32,142 bases of DNA from contig CAILDB010000006.1 in assembly GCA_903832855.1 (NCBI GenBank), positions 1-32,142 of the forward strand. The letters are read 5' to 3'. The position numbers were made by a program, and so were the translations under genes. Shown here one piece after another: positions 8,735-15,875 of the stretch (positions are counted from its first letter, which is position 1; every line of letters starts with the position of its first letter). The DNA is from an uncultured bacterium (GTDB lineage: Bacteria > Patescibacteriota > Minisyncoccia > Phycocordibacterales > GWA1-40-21). A model generated the notes under the pieces. The model was not told where the DNA came from. It did no database searches and was given only the letters and a program-made list of their open reading frames with translations.

Positions 8735-9190
8735 ATGAAAAATAAAAGATCTCTTTGGCAAAAATTGACAGGCTCATCAAAAGACGATGATGATTTTGAT
8801 GTAGAAAATGAAAAAGATAATGATACAGACGAAACTGAACTTATGGAACAAGACGAGGAAGAAGGTCAGCTTGCGATAGATATGCATCAGACGCCAAGCG
8901 AGATAATCGTCAAAACAATTGTCGCTGGAGTAAGGCCTGAGGATATAGATATTTCTATTGCTCGAGATATGGTCACAGTCAAAGGCAGGAGAGGAGAAAA
9001 TCATGATATTATTGGCGAAGATTATTTTCATAGAGAATTATATTGGGGTGCTTTTTCCAGAACCGTCATCTTGCCTACCGAAATAGATGTGGATGAAGCG
9101 GAAGCAATAAATAAAAACGGGATGCTTATCATCAGACTTCCTAAACTTGATAAAAATAGACAGACGAAATTAAAAATTAAAACAACGTAA
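8735..9190 (+). CDS. Hsp20/alpha-crystallin family small heat-shock protein
   Basis: IDMHQTPSEIIVKTIVAGVRPEDIDISIARDMVTVKGRR ... GAFSRTVILPTEID ... NGMLIIRLPK. Confidence 0.9.
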   Translation: MKNKRSLWQKLTGSSKDDDDFDVENEKDNDTDETELMEQDEEEGQLAIDMHQTPSEIIVKTIVAGVRPEDIDISIARDMVTVKGRRGENHDIIGEDYFHRELYWGAFSRTVILPTEIDVDEAEAINKNGMLIIRLPKLDKNRQTKLKIKTT

Positions 9191-9199
9191 AATTCTGTC

Positions 9200-9315
9200 A
9201 AAACTCCTTCATAAAATGCTTTTAAACTGCACGGATATTTTTTTGCTAAAAAATTCCTCGTGCTCGCGCCGTCGCGCTCCCAAGTCAGTTTGAAAGCATT
9301 TTATTACGGAGTTTT
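9200..9315. repeat. Large inverted-repeat element with internal hairpins
   Basis: Arms AAAACTCCttcATAAAATGCTTTtAAACTG / CAGTTTgAAAGCATTTTATtacGGAGTTTT enclosing CACGGATATTTTTTTGCTAAAAAATTCCTCGTG and CTCGCGCCGTCGCGCTC. Confidence 0.75.
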
Positions 9316-9336
9316 TTATGTTACACTTTTTGCATT

Positions 9337-9408
9337 GCCCTTGTAGTTCAATGGATAGAACAGGCCCGTCCTAAGGGTCTGATGTCAGTTCGATTCTGGC
9401 CAAGGGCA
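9337..9408 (+). tRNA. tRNA-Arg(CCT)
   Basis: Acceptor GCCCTTG/CAAGGGC; D stem GTTC/GAAC; anticodon loop GTCCTAA; T arm GTCAGTTCGATTCTGGC; CCA not encoded. Confidence 0.95.
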
Positions 9409-9423
9409 CACCACTCACAAAAT

Positions 9424-9452
9424 TTGACTAAAATTAGGCCCTGTGTTACCAT
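9424..9452 (+). promoter_or_regulatory. sigma70-like promoter
   Basis: TTGACT-17 nt-TACCAT upstream of the small gene at 9503. Confidence 0.45.
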
Positions 9453-9502
9453 GTCTGAGGAAGTTTGGATACTCTATACAACAACATACACAGGAGCAGA
9501 AA

Positions 9503-9862
9503 ATGAAATTGAGAGAGCTGAAAGCGAAAAATGTTCTCGGATGCGTAGTGGGTTTGTCGCTTGTCGTTTTGTTCGTCTTGATGGGGCTGGCACACATAAA
9601 AACTGATGGACAGATGGAGGTCATCCTTGCGGGGATAGTGACCTTAATTCTTCTCATGGGAACGACTGTGGGCTACATGAGGTCAAACCGGTATACTATG
9701 AGAGAAATGTGGCGAGTGAAATCTTTGTATTATTTTCACATTTCATTTGTGGAACAGAAACTTCTGCAAATGTCTGTCATCATGTCAGTCTCTGGGATTA
9801 TCCTCGTAGCCATTAAAAAGGCACCGAAAGTTTGGATGCTGATTATGGCACATTTGAACTGA
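9503..9862 (+). CDS. Small membrane protein, hypothetical
   Basis: MKLRELKAKNVLGCVVGLSLVVLFVLMGLA...; GGAG upstream; start placed after the promoter, not at the ORF-track 9443. Confidence 0.65.
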   Translation: MKLRELKAKNVLGCVVGLSLVVLFVLMGLAHIKTDGQMEVILAGIVTLILLMGTTVGYMRSNRYTMREMWRVKSLYYFHISFVEQKLLQMSVIMSVSGIILVAIKKAPKVWMLIMAHLN

Positions 9863-9883
9863 TTGCCTATAAATGTCTTCGGC

Positions 9884-9914
9884 CTCGTCGCGAATCGCGA
9901 CGAGGTCTTTTTTA
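9884..9914 (+). terminator. Rho-independent terminator
   Basis: CCTCGTCGCG-aat-CGCGACGAGG followed by TCTTTTTTATTT. Confidence 0.85.
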
Positions 9915-9942
9915 TTTATTTTTGTGATATAATATTTACAAT

Positions 9943-10164
9943 ATGGAAAATGAAAAATTGTTAAATCAAATACTAGAAAAAGTTGAAGAAAACCACAGAA
10001 TCCTCGTGAAAATGAGACGGGCTTCTTTTTGGGGAAATGTTTTTAGAATTTTTTATTGGGCAATAATAATACTTTCAGCTATCGGTGCATACTGGCTGAT
10101 ACAGCCATACATAGACACTTTAAAATCAGTTTATAGCGGAATATCAGGTGGCTTATTTAAATAG
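9943..10164 (+). CDS. Small single-pass membrane protein, hypothetical
   Basis: 73-aa ORF, charged N-terminus plus one TM segment, -10-like TATAAT upstream. Confidence 0.55.
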   Translation: MENEKLLNQILEKVEENHRILVKMRRASFWGNVFRIFYWAIIILSAIGAYWLIQPYIDTLKSVYSGISGGLFK

Positions 10165-10248
10165 TTTGAAAAATCTCATCAGATAATCACCGAAGTTATC
10201 CACTTATATTTTATTGCATATATGAACCCACGATGCTATACTCTATGT

Positions 10249-10962
10249 ATGTCATTAAAAGAACGAACCATCTCCTTAAGAAAAACTGGTCTCAGCTATA
10301 ACGAAATAAATAAAATCCTGAATGTACCAAAATCAACACTCTCTGGTTGGTTAAAAAATATCAATCTTTCAAAAAAGGCTAAAAGTAGATTGACAAACCG
10401 AGTAAGAATGGGTTTATTCAATGGGTTAATAAAAAGAAATATAGCACAAACTGCAATAGCACAAAAAAGAGTCACAAAAATTCGAATTGAATCATCAAAA
10501 GAGATCGGTAAGTTTTCCGAGAGAGATTTATTTGTTGCTGGTATTGTCCTATATTGGGCTGAAGGGTACAAACGTGTAATAATTAGAGACGGGAGAGAAC
10601 GAACATGTCATCCAATTTCTTTAACTAATTCTGATCCGTTTGTAATTAATAGTTTTATATTTTTTCTACTCAAAATAATGAAAATTCCTAAAGATAAAAT
10701 TAGGATGGAGCTAAGATTGTTCCCAACAATGAACGCTCAAAAAATGATAGGACATTGGAGTAGAGTTACTAAGATTCCAGCTTCGCAATTTGATAAACCT
10801 ATGTTTGTGATAAGTAAATCAAGCCAAGGTATTCGCCCTTTTAACCGCTTACCACACGGTATTGCTCAGGTCAGAGTTCTAAACACAAACGAATTTTATA
10901 GACTACTGGGTTGGATTGAAGGCGTTAAAAAATCACTTGATATTTTAATTAAAAAAAGATAG
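10249..10962 (+). CDS. HTH + LAGLIDADG-like protein, possible free-standing homing endonuclease
   Basis: N-terminal HTH (ERTISLRKTGLSYNEINKILNVPKSTLSGWLKNI); two degenerate LAGLIDADG-like motifs FVAGIVLYWAEGYK and FYRLLGWIEGVK; leaderless-type start just after TATACT. Confidence 0.6.
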   Translation: MSLKERTISLRKTGLSYNEINKILNVPKSTLSGWLKNINLSKKAKSRLTNRVRMGLFNGLIKRNIAQTAIAQKRVTKIRIESSKEIGKFSERDLFVAGIVLYWAEGYKRVIIRDGRERTCHPISLTNSDPFVINSFIFFLLKIMKIPKDKIRMELRLFPTMNAQKMIGHWSRVTKIPASQFDKPMFVISKSSQGIRPFNRLPHGIAQVRVLNTNEFYRLLGWIEGVKKSLDILIKKR

Positions 10963-10991
10963 AATAATCAGGTCAGTAAAATAGAGAATAT

Positions 10992-11296
10992 GCCGAGGTA
11001 GCTCAGTTGGTAGAGCATTTGCCTGAAAATTCGGGCCTTTATTCAGAAATGAATATCGAAAATTGGGTGAATTCGGGGAAGGCCTTCAATTAAATATTGA
11101 TTGATAATCCCGAGCCGAGCTAGGAAGGGTTTAAGTTTCCTAGAAGGTGTAGAGACTAACAGGTGAGTCCCAACAATAATCCTGTAATAGCGCCCGATAC
11201 CCTTAGGGGTAATGAGATAGTCCAAATTTATCTAATGCCAGACATTTGATAAACAGGAAGAGCAAGTGGTCGGCGGTTCGAGCCCGCCCCTCGGCA
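10992..11296 (+). tRNA. tRNA-Phe(GAA) interrupted by a group I intron (exons 10992-11024 and 11257-11296)
   Basis: Acceptor GCCGAGG/CCTCGGC; D arm GCTC/GAGC; joined anticodon arm TTTGC-CTGAAGA-GCAAG; T arm GGCGGTTCGAGCCCGCC. Confidence 0.92.
11025..11256 (+). other. Group I self-splicing intron (tRNA type, IC3-like)
   Basis: P1 GCCT|GA-aaat-TCGGGC with U.G wobble at the 5' splice site; Q-like AATCCCGAGCCGAG; R-like GTGTAGAGACTAACAGG; S-like GAGATAGTCC; terminal omega-G before GAAGAGCAAG. Confidence 0.88.
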
Positions 11297-11351
11297 CAAA
11301 AATAAAATCTGTGAGAAATTTTTTCTCACAGATTTTATTTTTGTGCCGAGG
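11289..11351. repeat. Perfect 30-bp inverted repeat continuing the tRNA-Phe 3' end
   Basis: CCTCGGCACAAAAATAAAATCTGTGAGAAA-ttt-TTTCTCACAGATTTTATTTTTGTGCCGAGG; the right flank carries a further inverted copy of the T arm (GGCAGGCTCGAAC) after an inserted GGAGTGAActgcTTCACTCC hairpin. Confidence 0.85.
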
Positions 11352-11493
11352 AGGAGTGAACTGCTTCACTCCGTGGCAGGCTCGAACAGCGGAACTATGT
11401 TTTTCTAGCAAGAAAAACAAGTGAGCTGGTGCCTAGACTTTTCCGAGCGACGGCGAGGAAAAAGTCGAAGGAGAGACCCCGCCCCTTTACTTT

Positions 11494-11727
11494 CTATATC
11501 CCCATCATCCCCCTTATCTTCTCTTCATCAAATCCTACTACCATTTCATCTCCAATGTAGATAACCGGAACACCCATTTGCCCGCTCCTTTCTATCATTT
11601 CTTTTCTCTTTTCCAAATCAGCTGATACATTATAGACCTCATATTTTATTTTATTTGCATCAAAAAAATCCTTTGCTAAATTACAGAAGTGACAAGTCGG
11701 CGTCGAATACATTATTACTTTTTTCAT
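11494..11727 (-). CDS. Glutaredoxin-like protein
   Basis: MKKVIMYSTPTCHFCNLAKDFF ... GVPVIYIGDEMVVGFDE; CxxC redox motif; start trimmed because the ORF-track N-terminus is terminator plus tRNA. Confidence 0.88.
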   Translation of the reverse strand: MKKVIMYSTPTCHFCNLAKDFFDANKIKYEVYNVSADLEKRKEMIERSGQMGVPVIYIGDEMVVGFDEEKIRGMMGI

Positions 11728-11772
11728 ATTTATATTGTAGCACAAAAAAGAAAAATAAAAAAAGACCCTGTA

Positions 11773-11841
11773 GCAAAGTGGTTTAAAGTGTCCCTGTCCG
11801 GACTTGGGACACTTTAGGCCACTTTGTGGAGGGGTTTTTAT
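11773..11841. terminator. Long imperfect hairpin terminator
   Basis: CAAAGTGGtttAAAGTGTCCC ... GGGACACTTTAggCCACTTTG flanked by A- and T-tracts. Confidence 0.65.
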
Positions 11842-11853
11842 TTTTCTTTTTTG

Positions 11854-11924
11854 TGCGGGTGGCGGTAATCGAAACCGCGTATCAACCTTGGGAAGGTCGC
11901 ATTCTGCCACTAAATTACACCCGC
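11854..11924 (-). tRNA. tRNA-Gly(CCC)
   Basis: GCGGGTG/CACCCGC acceptor; anticodon arm CGACC-TTCCCAA-GGTTG; T arm GCGGTTTCGATTACCGC. Confidence 0.92.
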
Positions 11925-11925
11925 A

Positions 11926-12300
11926 TTATTGAAACCAACCTAAAATCTTGCTCCAAAAACCACCGCCGGAAACATTTTGACCATTTGTGCTCGAATTCTT
12001 CTCATCCACAATCACAATATCAACTTCCCCATTTTTAGCAACATTATATTTGCTTCTTATTTCTGCCTCAATCCCCTCCTGCGTTTTCAATTTATTTATA
12101 CTTTCTGTCAAAACATTTTTTCTATCGGCCAAACTTTGATATTCTTTTTTCACCTCTCCAAGATTATTTACACTACCTCTCGCTTTGATAAAAATTCCTA
12201 TCGCACCCTTTGCAAGAAAAATTAAAACAATAAGCAATATCACCAAAGTCACCTTCGAATACAAAACATTTCTAACTTTTCTTTTCTGTTGAAAATCCAT
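11926..12300 (-). CDS. FtsB/DivIC-like septum formation initiator
   Basis: N-terminal TM followed by coiled coil (LGEVKKEYQSLADRKNVLTESINKLKTQEGIEAEIRSKYNVAKNGEV). Confidence 0.75.
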   Translation of the reverse strand: MDFQQKRKVRNVLYSKVTLVILLIVLIFLAKGAIGIFIKARGSVNNLGEVKKEYQSLADRKNVLTESINKLKTQEGIEAEIRSKYNVAKNGEVDIVIVDEKNSSTNGQNVSGGGFWSKILGWFQ

Positions 12301-12347
12301 AAATTAAATGCTAGTATTATTCTAACAAAAACATTAACAAATTCACA

Positions 12348-12452
12348 ATGCTTTTTGATAAAAGAACCAAAAAAATAGTGAAAAGAGCTTGGATTGTCGT
12401 CGGGGCCTTACTTATCTTGGGTATGATTGCTCTCTACGCACCTCTTTTCTAG
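12348..12452 (+). CDS. 34-aa single-TM peptide, hypothetical
   Basis: MLFDKRTKKIVKRAWIVVGALLILGMIALYAPLF; below the ORF-track size cutoff; converges on the lepA end. Confidence 0.45.
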   Translation: MLFDKRTKKIVKRAWIVVGALLILGMIALYAPLF

Positions 12453-12453
12453 C

Positions 12454-14244
12454 CTAATCGCTCTTTACCATCTTCAAGAACACATCCTGAGGAATATTTA
12501 CTCTGCCCGTTGCCTTCATCCTTTTCTTACCTTTTTTCTGCTTTTCTCGGAGCTTCATCTTTCTGGTAATATCTCCACCATACAAATAATCCGTAACATC
12601 TTTTTGCATTGCGGACATTGACCTTGAGGCTAAAATTCTCCCCATTGCAAACCCTTGAATCTTGAAACTAAACATTTGTCTTGGCAAAACAGAGTGAAGC
12701 TTTTTCACCAGCTCATCAGCTTCTTCCTGAGCCCTTCTCCTAGAAACAACTCTAGAAAATGCTTGCACAGGTTCGTCCGCTACAAGAATATCAAGTCGCA
12801 CGACATCCGCCTCTTTCAAATCCATAATCTTGTAAGAAATGGAAGCATATCCAGAAGTAATACTTTTTAATTCATTAAAAAAGTTTCTCATAAGTTCGCG
12901 AAGTGGCATATTAATTGTAAGAGAAGTTCTGTTATCGCCAAATGTTTCTGTGGTTTCTATTGAGCCCTCGTGATCAAAAAGCTTCTGGATAATATCTCCG
13001 ATGTATTGACTTGGCGTGATAATTTTTACCAAAACCCAAGGTTCGTAAACTTTTGTAATCTGGTGATCATCAGGAAAAAGTGACGGCGAATAAATCATTT
13101 CTGTTTTTCCGTTTTTGTATTCAATTTTATAGGTAATACTCGGCAGGGTGACGACAAGATGTAAATTAAATTCTCTCCTAAGTCGCTCCACAATAATTTC
13201 CAAGTGAAGCATTCCCAGAAATCCGCAACGAAATCCTCGTCCAAGTGTTCCGGAAGATTCTTCTTCATATGCAAAAGACGAATCAGAAAGTCGAAGTCGT
13301 CCGAGGGCCTGTTTTAATTCGTCAAAATCATCTTGACCTTCAGGATAAACAGAAGCCCAAACCACAGGACTTGGTGTGAGATACCCAGGAAGTGCTGGCG
13401 TAGGATCTTTTGCAAAAGAAACAGTATCTCCGACAGATGCAATACCTGGCTGTTTGATACCCGTCACAATGTAGCCAATCTCACCACTCGAAAGTGATTC
13501 CATCGGAACATCGGATGGAGAAAAAATTCCAACTTCAACTGCATTGAAAGTTTCGCCAGCAACTTTGAAAATGAGCGGAGTATTTTTACGAACCTCGCCA
13601 TTAAAAACTCTGACGTAAACAATAACCCCGCGATGATTTGAATATTGAAAATCAAAAACAAGTGAGCGAAAAATTTTCGTATCCAGAAGTTCTGAAGTTG
13701 GTGGAGGAACTCTTTTGATAACTTCATTTAAAAGATTTTCCACACCTTCGCCTGTCTTTCCAGACACTTCCAAAATCTCGCTTTCATCAATTTCCAAAAG
13801 CTTTGCAATCTCTTTTTTCACCCCCTCAACCATGGCCAAAGGAGAATCGATCTTACTCACAACGGGGATGATTTTTAGGCCCTGATCTTTCGCCATATTT
13901 AGTGTAGTTAATGTTTGAGCTTGGACACCCTGAGTCGCATCCACGAGCAAAATTGAGCCTTCCACGGCCTTTAGAGCCCTAGAAACCTCGTAGGAGAAGT
14001 CAATATGCCCTGGTGTATCAATGAGGTTTAAAATGTACTCCTGACCATCGTGAGACCATTTCATACGCACCGGTTGCATCTTTATCGTGATCCCCCTTTC
14101 CCTCTCCAAATCCATACTATCCAAAACCTGTTCACACATTTTGCGCTTTTCAATTGTGTGAGTTATTTCAAGCATCCTATCAGCAAGTGTGGATTTGCCG
14201 TGATCTATATGAGCGATTATGCTAAAGTTTCTGATATTCTTCAT
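12454..14244 (-). CDS. lepA: Elongation factor 4 (LepA)
   Basis: [26 protein letters not shown] ... DTPGHIDFSYEVSRAL ... LEIIVERLRREF; classic C-terminal KMKLREKQKKGKKRMK. Confidence 0.97.
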   Translation of the reverse strand: MKNIRNFSIIAHIDHGKSTLADRMLEITHTIEKRKMCEQVLDSMDLERERGITIKMQPVRMKWSHDGQEYILNLIDTPGHIDFSYEVSRALKAVEGSILLVDATQGVQAQTLTTLNMAKDQGLKIIPVVSKIDSPLAMVEGVKKEIAKLLEIDESEILEVSGKTGEGVENLLNEVIKRVPPPTSELLDTKIFRSLVFDFQYSNHRGVIVYVRVFNGEVRKNTPLIFKVAGETFNAVEVGIFSPSDVPMESLSSGEIGYIVTGIKQPGIASVGDTVSFAKDPTPALPGYLTPSPVVWASVYPEGQDDFDELKQALGRLRLSDSSFAYEEESSGTLGRGFRCGFLGMLHLEIIVERLRREFNLHLVVTLPSITYKIEYKNGKTEMIYSPSLFPDDHQITKVYEPWVLVKIITPSQYIGDIIQKLFDHEGSIETTETFGDNRTSLTINMPLRELMRNFFNELKSITSGYASISYKIMDLKEADVVRLDILVADEPVQAFSRVVSRRRAQEEADELVKKLHSVLPRQMFSFKIQGFAMGRILASRSMSAMQKDVTDYLYGGDITRKMKLREKQKKGKKRMKATGRVNIPQDVFLKMVKSD

Positions 14245-14284
14245 GATAAATTTAACTAACTTTTTCAAATGTTACCACTTCTCG

Positions 14285-14322
14285 CCCCGTAGTAAGAAAT
14301 TCTGATTTCTTTACTACTGGGG
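14285..14322. repeat. CCCCGTAGT palindrome
   Basis: CCCCGTAGTAAGAAATTCTGATTTCTTTACTACTGGGG. Confidence 0.7.
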
Positions 14323-14323
14323 T

Positions 14324-14359
14324 GTGGGCGATAATACTAAAATTCCTGATATTTTTCAT
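14324..14359 (-). pseudogene. Remnant of a second lepA 5' end (12 codons)
   Basis: Encodes MKNIRNFSIIAH, identical in protein to the intact lepA start but with 7 synonymous differences in 12 codons. Confidence 0.7.
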
Positions 14360-14376
14360 TTTGACTCATCATACCA

Positions 14377-14513
14377 CCCCGTAGTGAAATTTGCCATTGG
14401 TTTTTTAAAAAACCATAAAATAGGAATAAGAGATGGAATATTTGAAATGAAAATTTAGAAAAGTTGTATATAAAAAATTGTCTAGTTTTTTAATGGCAAA
14501 TTCTACTACGGGG
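14377..14513. mobile_element. MITE-like element with 22-bp terminal inverted repeats
   Basis: TIRs CCCCGTAGTGAAATTTGCCATT / AATGGCAAATTCTACTACGGGG (20/22); AT-rich interior with no ORF. Confidence 0.55.
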
Positions 14514-14627
14514 TACCAGAAATTCTAAAAAAACCCAGCAGAAAAAATAGGGACCGAAAATTTTGTTAGGGGTGGCGATCCTGTTACTTTTGAAATGTCT
14601 TGATCTTTTTGTCATTCCCGTGAAGAT

Positions 14628-14800
14628 GTGAGCTTGGGTTGGGACCCAAGCGCAAGATCGGAGCGCGACGGCGCGAGATGGGCCCTGCAGGCTTTTCAGC
14701 AGAAAAGCACTGTGGGGAATCCATCCCCTCTGTCTTTGCGAGTGAAACGAAGCAATCCAAAGAATCAGAACTGGATCCCCGCATACGCGAGGATAACAGA
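14628..14800. repeat. Mosaic of intergenic palindromic repeats
   Basis: CTTGGG..CCCAAG, GAGCGCGACGGCGCGAG, GCTTTTCAGCAGAAAAGC, ATCCATCCCCTCTGTCTTTGCGAG...GAAGCAATCC, CTGGATCCCCGC..GCGAGGAT modules, each with relatives elsewhere in the window. Confidence 0.7.
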
Positions 14801-14853
14801 AAAAACAGATTGCGAAGCGCTTTAGTGAAAAGAGGGTCCTACTTTTTTTATTT

Positions 14854-15711
14854 TTATTTTTTCGGTGTTTCCAAGGATTTCAGTCTAGTTAAAATCGACA
14901 TAAAAACAGTATCGTTCCTAACATCCGCCAAATCAATTGGAGTGAAATGTCGGTCAGCAATTATTTTCTCAATTAAAGTCAATGTCTTTTGATAAATTTC
15001 AGCCAATTTTGATTGATTAACCTCGGTCGCAAAATCTCTAAATTTTTCCAATTGCACTTTTATTTCTTCTAAAACAATTGCTCTTAAAATATGTTCCTTT
15101 AATTCTGCATTTTTATTTCCTACCCATTTATCAACTGCATCCAAAATAGTTTCCTTGTTTGCACCAACAATTACTCGTGGGACATTACTTACACTTCCTT
15201 TGAAATGAAGATGCTCAGAAATGAAATATTTTATATTTGTTAAATGACCATTCTTTATATCATTAATAATCTCATCAAATTTCTTTTGAGAATTCATCGT
15301 AGTGGTAATATCCACAGCCAAAGCCAAATGAGAAGAACTCATCGGCCCAGTTTTTATTTCTGCGATAGCGTCCACTTTATTTTTAATATCGTCATACTCG
15401 GATGTTTTTTTAATTTCCGTCCCGTGCCCAAACCATTCATTTGTTCCAATCTGTTCTATTATCAATGCTTCAAAGACCTTTGCTAAGACCCTCAGAAATC
15501 TTTGCTCGTGATCGTCATTTTCCATATCCTCCTTAAACTTCGCCTTCATCCTTTGAACATATTCAATATCGGCAGGAGTATCTGCATAATTAAATTTATT
15601 CATATCAATTTTTTCTCTTTCAAATACCGGTATGGCCTTATCAGCCCACTCTGCCATCCGCACCTCATTATCTATCTGTGCTATTGCAGGACTTTCCTTC
15701 ATATTTATCAT
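14854..15711 (-). CDS. Conserved-looking hypothetical protein
   Basis: 285-aa ORF; NKVDAIAEIKTGP resembles a D-x(n)-ExK nuclease-like strand, weak evidence. Confidence 0.6.
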   Translation of the reverse strand: MINMKESPAIAQIDNEVRMAEWADKAIPVFEREKIDMNKFNYADTPADIEYVQRMKAKFKEDMENDDHEQRFLRVLAKVFEALIIEQIGTNEWFGHGTEIKKTSEYDDIKNKVDAIAEIKTGPMSSSHLALAVDITTTMNSQKKFDEIINDIKNGHLTNIKYFISEHLHFKGSVSNVPRVIVGANKETILDAVDKWVGNKNAELKEHILRAIVLEEIKVQLEKFRDFATEVNQSKLAEIYQKTLTLIEKIIADRHFTPIDLADVRNDTVFMSILTRLKSLETPKK

Positions 15712-15751
15712 AATAATTGTATTATCTCACTAATCAAAATTAAAACAAGAT

Positions 15752-15792
15752 AACGGCCCCGAAAATCGGATTTTCGGGGCCGTTATTTTCTA
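15752..15792. terminator. Bidirectional terminator
   Basis: AACGGCCCCGAAAA-tcgga-TTTTCGGGGCCGTTATTTT. Confidence 0.8.
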
Positions 15793-15803
15793 ATTTTTTT
15801 ACA

Positions 15804-15844
15804 AAAAAAAGGGGCTGGAATTTGCATCGTGCAAACCCAGCCCC
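15804..15844 (-). terminator. Terminator of secreted-protein gene
   Basis: GGGGCTGG(G)TTTGCACGATGCAAATTCCAGCCCC followed by a T-tract on the minus strand. Confidence 0.75.
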
Positions 15845-15875
15845 AGCTACTCAACCGTCAGCAAGCAATGAACCC

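Noticed and set aside
11232-11420. ORF FVPRGGLEPPTTCSSCLSNVWH
   Set aside because: Antisense of tRNA-Phe and its inverted copy; a typical spurious tRNA-antisense peptide.
11728-11910. N-terminal extension of glutaredoxin in the ORF track
   Set aside because: It covers the terminator hairpin and the tRNA-Gly gene; the true start is MKKVIMYSTPTC.
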